A stretch of 64,000 nucleotides of DNA from Oceanicola sp. 22II-s10i (GTDB taxonomy: Bacteria; Pseudomonadota; Alphaproteobacteria; Rhodobacterales; Rhodobacteraceae): contig NZ_AQQU01000003.1 in NCBI RefSeq assembly GCF_002210105.1, positions 186,001-250,000 of the forward strand. The letters run 5' to 3'. Shown here one piece after another: positions 54,190 to 64,000 of the stretch. Position numbers and translations under genes: made by a program. How positions within the stretch are numbered: position 1 is the stretch's first letter; the number at the start of each line of letters is the position of its first letter. Under the pieces are notes generated by a model that ran no database searches, was not told where the DNA came from, and saw only the letters and a program-made list of their open reading frames with translations.

Positions 54190-54254
54190 GTGGCCGATGA
54201 GAGTCGTCTCTCATGACGAGCCACAATATATGGCGGTAGTGGCCGAGAGGCCAC
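54190..54254 (+). promoter_or_regulatory. two hairpins in the ntrC-ntrY spacer
   Basis: The first (54190-54224) pairs GTGGC with GCCAC outside and ATGAGAG with CTCTCAT inside around a TCGT loop, with small internal bulges. The second (54239-54254) is a perfect GTGGCC, GAGA, GGCCAC hairpin. Both begin GTGGCCGA. They lie 16 bases after the ntrC stop and end 16 bases before the ntrY ATG. No T run follows. They could tune read-through or mRNA stability between ntrBC and ntrYX, or be operator sites. Confidence 0.5.
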
Positions 54255-54269
54255 GCGAGTAGGCGGGGG

Positions 54270-56555
54270 ATGCCTGTGGCAACCCGAGCACGATCTTCTA
54301 GCTGGGAGCGGCTGAGCCGTCTCCGGCGGCAGCGTCGGTTTCAGAGCGTGGCGACCCTCGGGCTCGTCCTGCTCGGGCCCGTGCTGGCCGTGGCGACCTT
54401 CCTTGTCCTCGGGCCCCTCGATCAGGGCGCGTCCTCGCTTGCCCTGCGGCTCGTCCTGCTGGCCGACCTCGTCTATGTGCTGACCGTCGCGGCGCTGGTG
54501 CTTCAGCGCGTGGCCCAGATGATAGCGGCCCGACGTGCCCGGTCCGCCGGCTCCCGGCTGCACCTGCGCCTGACCGGCGTCTTCGCGCTGATGGCACTGC
54601 TGCCCGCCGTCACGGTCGCGATCTTCGCGGCGATCACGATCAACGTCGGTCTCGAAGGCTGGTTCTCGGACCGGGTGCGCAACGTGGTGGGCACCTCGCT
54701 TTCGGCCGCGCGCGCCTACGAGGACGAACACCGCGCCGGCCTGCGCGAGGATGCGACGGCGCTGGCCGACTTCATCGACCGCGCCCGCGACAGCGTCTTC
54801 TTCATGAGCGATGGCGAACTGCGGCAGGTCCTGACCTCGGGCCAGACCCAGATCCAGCGCGGCCTGCGCGAAGCCTATGTCATCGACGGCGGTGGCGAGA
54901 TCCGGGCGCGGGGCGAACGCTCCTACCTGTTCGATTTCGAACGCCCCACCACGGCGCAGATCGAACAGGCGGGCGACAGCGGCCTCGCCATCATCGAGGA
55001 CTGGGACAACAACGAATTCCGCGCGCTTCTGCCGCTCCGGAACTTCACCGACCGTTACCTCTATGTCAGCCGCGAGGTCGACGGCGGTATCCTCAGCCTG
55101 CTGGACGACACCCGCGCCACCGTGCAGCTCTACCAGCAGCTGGAAAGCGAGCGGGGCAGGGTGCTCTTTGAATTCGGCCTGCTCTACCTCGGCTTCGCCG
55201 TCATCCTGATCCTCGCCGCCGTCTGGCTGGGCCTGTGGTTTGCCGAACGCCTGTCCCGCCCGGTCGGTCGCCTGACCGGCGCCGCCCAGCAGGTCGGTGC
55301 GGGCGATCTGGACGTGCAGGTGATCGAGGACGAGGGCGACGACGAGATCGCCATGCTGGGCCGCTACTTCAACCAGATGACCCGGCAGCTGAAACGCCAG
55401 CGCGAGACGCTGCTGGAAAACACCGGCCAGATCGAGGGGCGGCGGCGGCTGTTCGACAGCGTGCTGTCCTCGGTGACCTCCGGGGTCGTCGGTCTGGATG
55501 CCGAGGGCCGCGTGACCTTCGTCAACCGCTCGGCCGAACGGCTGCTGGCGTGGAACGAGGGCAAGGAGACGCTGGCGATCTGGGTCGCCGTGCCGGAGTT
55601 CGGGCCGCTCTTCGACCAGCTCCGCTCGGGCGGGGCCAGCGTGGTGCAGGAAGAGGTCAAGGTCTCGCGCAATGGCCGGATGGAGAACCTGCTGGTCCGT
55701 TTGGCCACCCGCCGCAATGCCGAGGGCGCGCGCGAGGGCTATGTGGTGGCCTTCGACGACGTCACCGACCTCGTCACTGCCCAGCGGATGGCGGCGTGGG
55801 GCGACGTGGCCCGGCGTATCGCGCACGAGATCAAGAACCCGCTGACGCCGATCCAGCTCTCGGCCGAGCGCATCAAGCGCAAGTTCAGCCGCCATCTGGA
55901 CGAGGCCCTTGCCGGCGACCTGGAAACGCTGACCGAGGTTATCGTCCGCCAGACCAACGACCTGCGCCGGATCGTCGACGAATTCTCCAAGTTCGCCCGG
56001 ATGCCCGAGCCCGAGACCCGAGACGAGGATCTCGGCGCGCTCCTGCGCAACGCCGTGGTCCTGCAGCAGGCGGGCCAGCCCGAGGTGGCGATCAGCGGCG
56101 ACCTGCCGGACGCAGCCCTGCCCGCCGAGGTGGATGCCACGATGATCGGGCAGGCGCTGACCAACCTGATCAAGAACGCGGGCGAGGCGACCGAGACCCT
56201 GCGCGAGAAGGGCGCGCCCGACGGCTATGCCCCCGCGATCCACGTCCGCTGCGCGACCGAGGCCGACGAGGCCGGACGCCACTGGGCGATCATCCGGATC
56301 GAGGACAACGGCGTCGGCCTGCCCGAGGACCGGGCGCGGCTGTTCGAACCCTACGTGACGACCCGCGACAAGGGCACAGGCCTCGGCCTGCCCATCGTGA
56401 AGAAGATTATCGAGGAGCACGGCGGAACGCTGGCACTCGAAGACGCACCCCTATTCGAAGGGTGCACCCACCACGGCGCTGCCGCTGTCATCCGGCTCCC
56501 CCTGAAGCCGGGCGCGGAGATAACGGCGCCGGAAAGCGAGCGAGAGGCGATATGA
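54270..56555 (+). CDS. ntrY: membrane histidine kinase NtrY
   Basis: Sensor kinase of the NtrY/NtrX pair, linked to nitrogen and redox or envelope control in alphaproteobacteria. 761 residues: three N-terminal membrane helices (about 27-49, 58-80, 99-125), an extracytoplasmic region, a further helix (303-325), HAMP (SRPVGRLTGAAQQVGAGDL), a PAS domain (FDSVLSSVTSGVVGLDAEGRV), His519 in RRIAHEIKNPLTPIQ and the ATPase motifs NLIKNAGEA, EDNGVGLP and KGTGLGLPIV. GCGGGGG precedes the ATG. It overlaps ntrX by four bases. Confidence 0.96.
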   Translation: MPVATRARSSSWERLSRLRRQRRFQSVATLGLVLLGPVLAVATFLVLGPLDQGASSLALRLVLLADLVYVLTVAALVLQRVAQMIAARRARSAGSRLHLRLTGVFALMALLPAVTVAIFAAITINVGLEGWFSDRVRNVVGTSLSAARAYEDEHRAGLREDATALADFIDRARDSVFFMSDGELRQVLTSGQTQIQRGLREAYVIDGGGEIRARGERSYLFDFERPTTAQIEQAGDSGLAIIEDWDNNEFRALLPLRNFTDRYLYVSREVDGGILSLLDDTRATVQLYQQLESERGRVLFEFGLLYLGFAVILILAAVWLGLWFAERLSRPVGRLTGAAQQVGAGDLDVQVIEDEGDDEIAMLGRYFNQMTRQLKRQRETLLENTGQIEGRRRLFDSVLSSVTSGVVGLDAEGRVTFVNRSAERLLAWNEGKETLAIWVAVPEFGPLFDQLRSGGASVVQEEVKVSRNGRMENLLVRLATRRNAEGAREGYVVAFDDVTDLVTAQRMAAWGDVARRIAHEIKNPLTPIQLSAERIKRKFSRHLDEALAGDLETLTEVIVRQTNDLRRIVDEFSKFARMPEPETRDEDLGALLRNAVVLQQAGQPEVAISGDLPDAALPAEVDATMIGQALTNLIKNAGEATETLREKGAPDGYAPAIHVRCATEADEAGRHWAIIRIEDNGVGLPEDRARLFEPYVTTRDKGTGLGLPIVKKIIEEHGGTLALEDAPLFEGCTHHGAAAVIRLPLKPGAEITAPESEREAI

Positions 56556-57970
56556 GTGATATTCTGATTGTTGATGACGAACGCGATATCCGGGAACTGA
56601 TTTCCGACATCCTCGAGGACGAGGGCTATTCCACGCGGCTGGCCGGGAATTCGGACGACTGCATGGCGCAGCTCAACACCGAGGCGCCGGGGCTCATGAT
56701 CCTCGACATCTGGCTCAAGGACAGCCGGATGGACGGGATCGACATCCTCAAGCACGTCAAGCGCAACAACCCGGACGTTCCGGTGGTCATCATTTCGGGC
56801 CACGGCAACATCGAGATCGCGGTCGCGGCGATCAAGCAGGGCGCCTACGACTTCATCGAGAAACCCTTCAACATCGACCAGCTTCTGGTGGTGATCCGCC
56901 GCGCCATGGAAACCTCGCGCCTGCGCCGCGAGAACAACCAGCTCAAGCGCAAGGACCCCGCCACGGCCGAGATGATCGGCAACTCCGCCACCTTCCGCGC
57001 GATGGTCGGCCAGCTCGACAAGGTGACCAAGTCGAACGGCCGCGTGATGCTGACCGGCCCCGCCGGGGCTGGCAAGGAAATCGCCGCCCGCTACGTTCAC
57101 ACCCATTCCAGCCGCGCCGAGGGGCCGTTCGTCGTGGTGCCCTGCGCCTCGATCGACCCGGACCGGATGGAACAGGTGCTGTTCGGCCGTGAAAGCCCGG
57201 AGCGCGGGGTCGAGAAGGGCCTGCTGGAGGAAGCGCATGGCGGCGTCATCTATTTCGACGAGGTCGCGGACATGCCGCTCGGCACCCAGTCGAAAATCCT
57301 CCGCGTGCTGGTCGACCAGCAGTTCGCCCGCGTCGGCGGCACCGACAAGGTCCGCGTCGACCTGCGGGTGATCTCCTCGACCGGGCGCGACCTCGATGCC
57401 GAGATCGCCGCCGGCACCTTCCGGCAGGAGCTCTACCACCGCCTCAACGTGGTGCCCGTCGCGGTGCCCAGCCTGTCCGAACGGCGCGAGGACATCCCGC
57501 TGCTGTCTGACCACTTCATCGAGGACCTGCACAAGACTCAGGGCCTGCCGAAACGCGCGCTCTCGGACGAGGCCGCCGCGCTGATGCAGACGATGAACTG
57601 GCCCGGCAACGTCCGCCAGCTGCGCAACGTGATCGAGCGGGTGCTGATCCTCGGCGACAGTCGTGCCGAGATCGGGGTGGAGGAAATCCCCGGCGAGGAA
57701 GAGCGCACCGACGGCGAGGGCCGTGTGGTCCTGTCGGGCGCGCTGGCGACCATGCCGCTCCGCGAGGCGCGCGAGGCGTTCGAGCGGGAATACCTGCTGA
57801 CCCAGATCAACCGCTTCGGCGGCAACATCTCGCGCACCGCGCAGTTCGTCGGCATGGAACGCTCCGCGCTGCACCGCAAGCTCAAGTCGCTGAACGTGGT
57901 CACCACCTCCAAGGCCGGCGCCCGCGTGGCCCATGTCGAGGACGAAGACGAAACCGAGCCGGCGGAATAA
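56552..57970 (+). CDS. ntrX: response regulator NtrX
   Basis: Partner of NtrY. 472 residues: receiver with Asp52 (LMILDIWLKDSRMDG), AAA+ domain with Walker A-like GPAGAGKE (169-176) and Walker B IYFDEV, and a C-terminal Fis-type helix-turn-helix (GGNISRTAQFVGMERSALHRKL). The sigma-54 contact loop is not the canonical GAFTGA; the matching stretch reads VLFGRESPERGVEKGLLEEA. This is common in NtrX proteins. It starts in the ntrY stop (ATGA). Its acidic tail ends 35 bases before repeat copy D. Confidence 0.95.
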   Translation: MSDILIVDDERDIRELISDILEDEGYSTRLAGNSDDCMAQLNTEAPGLMILDIWLKDSRMDGIDILKHVKRNNPDVPVVIISGHGNIEIAVAAIKQGAYDFIEKPFNIDQLLVVIRRAMETSRLRRENNQLKRKDPATAEMIGNSATFRAMVGQLDKVTKSNGRVMLTGPAGAGKEIAARYVHTHSSRAEGPFVVVPCASIDPDRMEQVLFGRESPERGVEKGLLEEAHGGVIYFDEVADMPLGTQSKILRVLVDQQFARVGGTDKVRVDLRVISSTGRDLDAEIAAGTFRQELYHRLNVVPVAVPSLSERREDIPLLSDHFIEDLHKTQGLPKRALSDEAAALMQTMNWPGNVRQLRNVIERVLILGDSRAEIGVEEIPGEEERTDGEGRVVLSGALATMPLREAREAFEREYLLTQINRFGGNISRTAQFVGMERSALHRKLKSLNVVTTSKAGARVAHVEDEDETEPAE

Positions 57971-58005
57971 TCCGCTCATCGCGCCTGACGGCGCGCCTCG
58001 CAGGT

Positions 58006-58066
58006 CCCCCTGCTTCTTCTGGTTTCAAATACTTTCGGGGGGTCCGGGGGGCAGACAGCCCCCCGG
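58006..58066 (+). repeat. repeated 3' element, copy D (downstream of ntrX)
   Basis: Starts 35 bases after the ntrX stop: CCCCC, TGCTTCTTCTGGT, TTCAAATACTTTC, GGGGGG (58006-58042), then a perfect 9-bp hairpin with the CCGGGGGGC arm and AGACA loop (58044-58066). The preceding CTCGCAGG matches copy C. Placed between convergent ntrX and the CNNM gene. Orientation and order agree with the other copies. Confidence 0.8.
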
Positions 58067-58120
58067 CCTCTCCGCCGGAACCGCCGCCCGGATCAGGTCA
58101 CCCCGATAAGCACGCCCCGA

Positions 58121-59431
58121 TCACAGCGGCCGGATCTTCAGCCGCGTGATCCGGTTGTCCTTGCGCGACACGACCTCGAACCGGAAGCCGTGGAACGAGA
58201 ACACCTGGCCGGTCGTGGGGATTGACTGCGCCTCGTGGATCACCAGCCCCGCGACGGTGTTCGCCTCGTCGTCCGGCAGCGCCCATTCCATCGCCCGGTT
58301 CAGGTCGCGGATCGTCATCGCCCCGTCGACCAGGAACTGCCCGTCATCCGCCTTGCGCACCTGCGAATCCGCCGCCGGGTCGAATTCGTCCGTGATTTCG
58401 CCCACGATCTCCTCGAGGATGTCCTCAAGCGTGATCAGCCCCTGCAGCGCGCCGTATTCGTCCACCACCAGCGCGAAATGCGACCGCATCCGCAGGAACT
58501 GGCGCATCTGTTCGTCCAGCGTCGTGGTTTCCGGCACGAAGTACGGCTTCATCGCCACGTCGGCGAGGCTGAATTCCTGCAGCGCCGCCTCGTAGGTCTG
58601 GCCGGCGCCGACGGTCAGCCGGTGGATCGAGCGCAGCAGGTCCTTGGCATGGACCACGCCGATGATGTTTTCCGGATCGTCCTTGTAGACGGGCAGGCGG
58701 GTGTGGTTGCTGTCCAGGCACTGGGCGAGGATTTCCTCGGGCGCATCCTCGGCGTTGATCATCTCGATCCGCGAACGGTGGAGCATGATCTCCTCGACCG
58801 TCCGGTCGCCGAGGTCCAGCGCGCCGAGGATCCGGTCGCGGTCCTCCTTCTCGACCACGCCCTCGCTGTGCCCCAGATGCAGGGCGCCCGCGATCTCCTC
58901 GCGGACCGCCAGCACGTTCGCCTCCGGATCGGTGCGGACGCCGAACACCCGCAGGACCATCCGCACCAGCACACGGACGGCGCTGACCACCGGAGAAAAG
59001 ACGGTGATGATGACCGCGATCGGGCCCGAGACCCGCGCCGCCGCCGCCTCGGCATTGGTGATGGCATAGGTCTTGGGCAGCACCTCGGCAAAGATCAGCA
59101 CCAGCACCGTCATCGCCAGCGTCGCCAGCGCCACGCCGCTGTCGCCGAACAGCCGCGTGAACAGCGCCGTCGCCAGCGAGGTGGCGAGGATGTTGACCAG
59201 GTTGTTGCCCAGCAGGACCGAGCCGATCAGGCGCTCGTTGTCCTCGGTAATGACCAGCGCCCGCTGCGCCCCGCGCGATCCCTTGTCGGCCTGGCTGCGC
59301 AGCTTGCCGCGCGACGCGGCGGTCAGCGCGGTTTCTGAGCCCGAGAAGAAGGCGGACATCACCAGCAGCGACAGGATCGCCCCCGCGCTGATCCAGAAGG
59401 CGGTGTCGAGAAAGGCGGTCGTGTCGTCCAT
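58121..59431 (-). CDS. CNNM/CorC-type hemolysin-family membrane protein
   Basis: 436 residues. N-terminal DUF21/CNNM membrane domain (about 10-190) with FFSGSETALTAASR and LLGNNLVNILATSLAT, two CBS domains (about 205-330; HRSRIEMINAEDAPEEIL and FALVVDEYGALQGLITLEDILEEIVGEI), and a C-terminal CorC/HlyC domain (345-436). Members of this family are linked to magnesium or cobalt efflux and act in the inner membrane; which ion is moved here is not known. Confidence 0.92.
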   Translation of the reverse strand: MDDTTAFLDTAFWISAGAILSLLVMSAFFSGSETALTAASRGKLRSQADKGSRGAQRALVITEDNERLIGSVLLGNNLVNILATSLATALFTRLFGDSGVALATLAMTVLVLIFAEVLPKTYAITNAEAAAARVSGPIAVIITVFSPVVSAVRVLVRMVLRVFGVRTDPEANVLAVREEIAGALHLGHSEGVVEKEDRDRILGALDLGDRTVEEIMLHRSRIEMINAEDAPEEILAQCLDSNHTRLPVYKDDPENIIGVVHAKDLLRSIHRLTVGAGQTYEAALQEFSLADVAMKPYFVPETTTLDEQMRQFLRMRSHFALVVDEYGALQGLITLEDILEEIVGEITDEFDPAADSQVRKADDGQFLVDGAMTIRDLNRAMEWALPDDEANTVAGLVIHEAQSIPTTGQVFSFHGFRFEVVSRKDNRITRLKIRPL

Positions 59432-59516
59432 CGGGCGTACAGGGCTCAGGAAAGGAAAGGGATGTCAGTGGTTATGGGGGCCGGCAGGCGCGGGTTCAAG
59501 CTGCGCCGCGGCGGGA

Positions 59517-60110
59517 TCAGCCGATCGTGGCGTAAAGCTCGAATTCCTCGGCACATTTGCGACGGTATTTCTCGGCCGTGCCGGGCGACAGCTCGACCGG
59601 CATCTCGGGCGAGACGTTTTCGCGGGCGAGATCGATCTTCATCTCCAGCCGCTCTTCGAGGAACCGCAGCAGCGCGCCCTGATCCTCGTAACGGAACAGC
59701 CGGGTCACCCGCGTGCCGTTCGGCTGCGCCTCGAGGAACTTGGCCTGGCTGCCGACATCCGCGAATCCGGGCCGGTTGCCCTTGCAATAGGCGTCCACGA
59801 AATCGTCGAAGCTGATCCCGTGGGTCGCGTTCGCCTTGCCCTCCATGAAGGGCCGCTGCCGGAATCGCCACCACGATCCCAGCCAGGACACCGGCTCGCG
59901 CATCACCGCGATGACCTCCAGCTCAGGGGCCACGAATTTCTCCAGCATCGGGCGGAAGAAGCGGTTGTAGCGATAGACCGGCGCGTGTTTCAGCTCGGGG
60001 GGATTCTGCACCCAGATGTCCGACACGGGGCCGAGCGCCGACTCGAACGCCGTCGTCCCGGTCTTGGGCACCGAGAGCATCACCAGACGAGCCTTTGAAA
60101 ACACGAGCAT
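59517..60110 (-). CDS. sulfotransferase-family protein
   Basis: 197 residues. PAPS-type P-loop in VMLSVPKTGTTAFESAL (residues 10-26) and the 3'-phosphate motif VIAVMREPVSWLGSWWRFR. LFRYEDQGALLRFLEERL and the C-terminal YRRKCAEEFELY also fit the family. It has no signal peptide. The acceptor is unknown. It stands alone, divergent from recA across a 200-bp spacer, and follows no polysaccharide genes. It is different from the longer sulfotransferase-like protein at 24498-25373. Confidence 0.83.
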   Translation of the reverse strand: MLVFSKARLVMLSVPKTGTTAFESALGPVSDIWVQNPPELKHAPVYRYNRFFRPMLEKFVAPELEVIAVMREPVSWLGSWWRFRQRPFMEGKANATHGISFDDFVDAYCKGNRPGFADVGSQAKFLEAQPNGTRVTRLFRYEDQGALLRFLEERLEMKIDLARENVSPEMPVELSPGTAEKYRRKCAEEFELYATIG

Positions 60111-60202
60111 TTCCCGCCAGACCTTTCCCTGTCCGCTGCATCACGCCTGCGTAAACTACTCCTTAACCCTGCTGGTCAACACTTCTTTCGGGAAGAAAAT
60201 TG

Positions 60203-60231
60203 TTGAAATGTTCTCCTTTTGATCCTATTCA
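60203..60231 (+). promoter_or_regulatory. recA promoter
   Basis: TTGAAA (60203-60208) and TATTCA (60226-60231) are spaced by exactly 17 bases in an AT-rich stretch. Transcription would begin about 60238, placing the LexA box across the start point. Confidence 0.6.
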
Positions 60232-60236
60232 TTCCG

Positions 60237-60251
60237 GAACAAGAGGCGAAC
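60237..60251 (+). promoter_or_regulatory. LexA (SOS) box of recA
   Basis: GAAC, seven bases, GAAC: an exact match to the direct-repeat SOS box of alphaproteobacteria (GTTC-N7-GTTC on the other strand). It lies just after the promoter -10 and 60 bases before the recA start, where a bound LexA would block transcription. Confidence 0.85.
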
Positions 60252-60311
60252 ATAAACGGTAGCCCCGCGTGATTGCCCTCGGGCGGCGGGTGTGAAAAAA
60301 GGATGACAGGC

Positions 60312-61382
<1,071 letters not shown>

Positions 61383-61451
61383 TCGCCTGGACGCAGACGG
61401 CCACTGCAGAAAGGCCCCTCCGCCCGGACGCTGGCGGTGAGAATATCCGGG

Positions 61452-61477
61452 AAAGGGCGGCCGACGGGCCGCCTTTT
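61452..61477 (+). terminator. rho-independent terminator of recA
   Basis: Stem GGCGGCC/GGCCGCC with a GACG-type loop, preceded by AAA and followed by TTTT (61474-61477). About 70 bases after the recA stop codon. Confidence 0.75.
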
Positions 61478-61597
61478 CTCGTTCCGGCCCCACGTCCGTG
61501 TCCGGCACCGGCGGCGCGTGCCCAAGTTGTGGACACCGGCCCGCCGCATCGCTACATCAGGCCAACGCGACGCCGCCTGATCCGGAAAGTGCCGACA

Positions 61598-64000
61598 ATG
61601 CAGACCCTGAACGATATCCGTTCGACGTTCCTCAATTATTTCGCCAAGCAGGGCCACACGATCGTGCCCTCCAGCCCGCTTGTCCCGCGCAACGACCCCA
61701 CGCTAATGTTCACCAACTCCGGCATGGTGCAGTTCAAGAACTGCTTCACCGGGGTCGAACACCGCGACTACACCCGCGCCACAACCGCGCAGAAATGCGT
61801 CCGCGCGGGCGGCAAGCACAATGACCTCGACAACGTCGGCTACACCGCGCGGCACCACACTTTTTTCGAGATGCTGGGGAACTTCTCCTTCGGTGACTAC
61901 TTCAAGACCGAGGCGATCCCCTTCGCCTGGGAGCTTGTGACCAAGGATTTCGGCATCCCCAAGGACAAGCTCTACACGACGGTCTACCACACCGACGACG
62001 AGGCCTTCGAGATCTGGAAGAAGGTCGGCGTGCCGGAAAGCCGGATCATCCGCATCGCGACCTCGGACAACTTCTGGCAGATGGGGCCGACCGGCCCCTG
62101 CGGCCCCTGCACCGAGATCTTCTATGACCACGGCGAGAAATACTGGGGCGGCCCTCCGGGAAGTCCGGAAGAGGATGGCGACCGGTTCATCGAGATCTGG
62201 AACGTCGTCTTCATGCAGAACGAGCAGTTCGAGGACGGCTCGATGCGGGCGCTCGACATGCAGTCGATCGACACCGGCATGGGCATCGAACGGGTCGCGG
62301 CGCTGCTGCAGGGCACCAACGACAACTACGCCACCGACCTGATGCGCGCGCTGATCGAGGCCTCGGCCCATGCGACGTCTTCGGACCCCGACGGCCCCGG
62401 CAAGACGCATCACCGCGTTATCGCCGACCACCTGCGCTCGACCTCCTTCCTCATCGCCGACGGCGTCATGCCCTCGAACGACGGCCGCGGCTACGTGCTG
62501 CGCCGGATCATGCGCCGTGCCATGCGCCACGCGCACCTGCTGGGCGCGCAGGATCCGCTGATGCACCGGCTGGTCCCGGAACTCGTCCGCCAGATGGGCG
62601 AGGCCTATCCCGAACTCCGTGCCGCCCAGCCGATGATCGAGGAAACGCTGAAGCTGGAGGAAACCCGCTTCCGCCAGACCCTCGACCGTGGCCTCAAGCT
62701 GCTGGACGACGAACTGGGCAAGCTGCCGGACGGCTCCGATCTGCCGGGCGAGGCCGCGTTCAAGCTCTACGACACCTACGGTTTCCCCCTCGACCTGACG
62801 CAGGACGCCCTGCGCGAGATGGGGCGCAAGGTCGACACCGGCGGCTTCGACGCCGCCATGGCCGAACAGAAGGCCAAGGCCCGCGCCGCTTGGGCCGGGA
62901 CCGGCGAGGCCGCGGACGGCAAGGTCTGGTTCGACCTGTCCGAAAAGCACGGCGCGACCGAATTCCTCGGCTACGACACCGAGGCCGCCGAGGGCCAGAT
63001 CCTCGCCGTCGTCGCCGACGGGGCCGAGACGGACGCGAAAGGGGCCGGCGAGGCCTGCCAGATCGTGGTGAACCAGACCCCGTTCTACGGCGAGTCCGGC
63101 GGCCAGGTCGGCGACACCGGCACGATCACGACCGAGACCGGCACCGCGCGAGTCACCGACACCAAGAAGGCGGCGGGCGTGTTCATCCACTTCGCCGAGG
63201 TGGAGCAGGGCACGATCTCCAGGGGTCAGGCCGCCAAGCTGACCGTGGACCACGACCGGCGCGGCCTGATCCGCTCCAACCACTCGGCCACGCACCTGCT
63301 GCACGAGGCCCTGCGCGAGGCACTCGGCGACCATGTCGCGCAACGCGGCTCACTCAACGCGCCCGACCGGCTGCGCTTCGACTTCAGCCACGCCAAGGCG
63401 CTCAGCCCCGAAGAGATCGCGCAGGTCGAACGCGACGTGAATGCCTACATCCGGCAGAACACGCCGGTCGAGACGCGGATCATGACCCCCGACGACGCCC
63501 GCGCCATCGGCGCGCAGGCGCTCTTCGGCGAGAAATACGGCGACGAGGTCCGCGTGGTCTCCATGGGCAGCGCGCCGACCGGCAAGGGGCAGGACGGCCA
63601 GACCTATTCGCTGGAGCTCTGCGGCGGCACCCACGTCCGCCGGACCGGTGACATCGGCGCCTTCGCCCTGACCTCGGAAAGCGCGTCCTCCGCCGGTGTC
63701 CGCCGGATCGAGGCGCTGACCGGACAGGCGGCCCTCTCCGCCCTGCGGGGCCGCGACGTGGCGCTGTCGGAAATCGAGGGCCTGCTCAAGGTCGCCGGGT
63801 CCGGCGTGGTCGACCGCGTCCGCGCACTGGTCGACGAACGCCGCACGCTGTCGAACGAGGTCGCCCAGCTCCGCCGCGAACTGGCGATGGCCGGCGGCGG
63901 CGGGCAGGGCGCTGCGCCCGAGGCCGAGGAGGTCGCGGGCGTCAAGTTCCTCGCCCAGGTCATGTCCGGCGTGTCCGGCAAGGACCTGCCTTCGCTGATC
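61598..64000 (+). CDS. alaS: alanyl-tRNA synthetase (3' end missing)
   Basis: The first 801 residues of AlaRS, open to the window edge. The catalytic domain begins [19 protein letters not shown] and has class II motif 2 with [20 protein letters not shown] and [11 protein letters not shown]. The editing domain has the metal motif [11 protein letters not shown], and [15 protein letters not shown] follows. Only part of the C-terminal coiled-coil/C-Ala region is visible. The ATG at 61598 gives the standard family start; its ribosome site is a modest CGGAAAG upstream. The recA-alaS order is common in this group. Confidence 0.97.
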   Translation, partial: MQTLNDIRSTFLNYFAKQGHTIVPSSPLVPRNDPTLMFTNSGMVQFKNCFTGVEHRDYTRATTAQKCVRAGGKHNDLDNVGYTARHHTFFEMLGNFSFGDYFKTEAIPFAWELVTKDFGIPKDKLYTTVYHTDDEAFEIWKKVGVPESRIIRIATSDNFWQMGPTGPCGPCTEIFYDHGEKYWGGPPGSPEEDGDRFIEIWNVVFMQNEQFEDGSMRALDMQSIDTGMGIERVAALLQGTNDNYATDLMRALIEASAHATSSDPDGPGKTHHRVIADHLRSTSFLIADGVMPSNDGRGYVLRRIMRRAMRHAHLLGAQDPLMHRLVPELVRQMGEAYPELRAAQPMIEETLKLEETRFRQTLDRGLKLLDDELGKLPDGSDLPGEAAFKLYDTYGFPLDLTQDALREMGRKVDTGGFDAAMAEQKAKARAAWAGTGEAADGKVWFDLSEKHGATEFLGYDTEAAEGQILAVVADGAETDAKGAGEACQIVVNQTPFYGESGGQVGDTGTITTETGTARVTDTKKAAGVFIHFAEVEQGTISRGQAAKLTVDHDRRGLIRSNHSATHLLHEALREALGDHVAQRGSLNAPDRLRFDFSHAKALSPEEIAQVERDVNAYIRQNTPVETRIMTPDDARAIGAQALFGEKYGDEVRVVSMGSAPTGKGQDGQTYSLELCGGTHVRRTGDIGAFALTSESASSAGVRRIEALTGQAALSALRGRDVALSEIEGLLKVAGSGVVDRVRALVDERRTLSNEVAQLRRELAMAGGGGQGAAPEAEEVAGVKFLAQVMSGVSGKDLPSLI

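Noticed and set aside
54072-56420. 782-codon minus-strand open frame opposite ntrY
   Set aside because: Shadow of a clear histidine kinase gene.
61703-63343. 546-codon minus-strand open frame opposite alaS
   Set aside because: Shadow of alaS, which continues to the window edge.

Overview
The window looks like chromosomal core DNA of an alphaproteobacterium of the Rhodobacteraceae (Roseobacter/Rhodobacter type). The reasons are: high GC; a dusB(nifR3)-ntrB-ntrC-ntrY-ntrX cluster whose NtrC lacks the GAFTGA loop, as known for Rhodobacter; a GAAC-N7-GAAC LexA box at recA; a TGA-N9-TCA iron box; a DUF4167 protein; an lptF-lptG-lptD-surA-rsmA order; and a fused ispDF. No rRNA, tRNA, insertion sequence, prophage or CRISPR array was seen. 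About 64 protein genes are called. The first is cut at base 1 and the last (alaS) runs off the right end.

Layout. 1-8.5 kb: Fe-S scaffold-like gene, hisI, gluQ, trmFO, a di-haem peroxidase, enoyl-CoA hydratase and thioesterase, a small beta-barrel protein, then rplM-rpsI with a clear terminator. 8.7-15.2 kb: a chemoreceptor coupled to a small membrane protein, ppk2-TetR, and a P-loop ATPase-metA-hydrolase series. 15.2-24.4 kb: three EamA exporters, a Na+/H+ antiporter with DUF1697, an EEP nuclease/phosphatase, a DUF2238 protein, selO, and nucleoside hydrolase-GNAT. 24.5-32.2 kb: a sulfotransferase-like gene, an iron-binding periplasmic protein behind an iron-box promoter, mazG, an M20 hydrolase and agmatinase, and prfA-prmC. 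32.4-43.4 kb: DUF4167, the envelope-biogenesis operon lptF-lptG-lptD-surA-rsmA with two trailing genes, then pepA-holC. 43.5-50.5 kb: two c-type cytochromes, hpt, a COQ10-like gene, amt, pncC, pgpA and ispDF. 50.7-58 kb: the nitrogen regulatory cluster. 58-64 kb: a CNNM/CorC membrane protein, a sulfotransferase, recA and alaS.

Genes are packed tightly. Many stop/start junctions overlap by 4 bases (ATGA or GTGA): lptF/lptG, lptD/surA, rsmA/SDR, SDR/DUF2269, dusB/ntrB, ntrY/ntrX, ispDF/pgpA, prfA/prmC, nucleoside hydrolase/GNAT and antiporter/DUF1697. These read as translationally coupled operons.

The signal least explained by the genes is a repeated non-coding element of about 35 bp. It occurs four times (290-350, 22870-22948, 43434-43507, 58006-58066), always just after a stop codon and in the same orientation relative to the upstream gene. 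Each copy has an invariant TGCTTCTTCTGGT core flanked by C-run and G-run arms and is followed by one or two GC-rich hairpins. It looks like a family of structured 3'-UTR elements (terminator, RNA stabiliser or protein-binding site). Other regulatory candidates are an inverted repeat around the presumed ntr promoter, two hairpins between ntrC and ntrY, a 14-bp palindrome upstream of amt, and inverted repeats upstream of the di-haem peroxidase.
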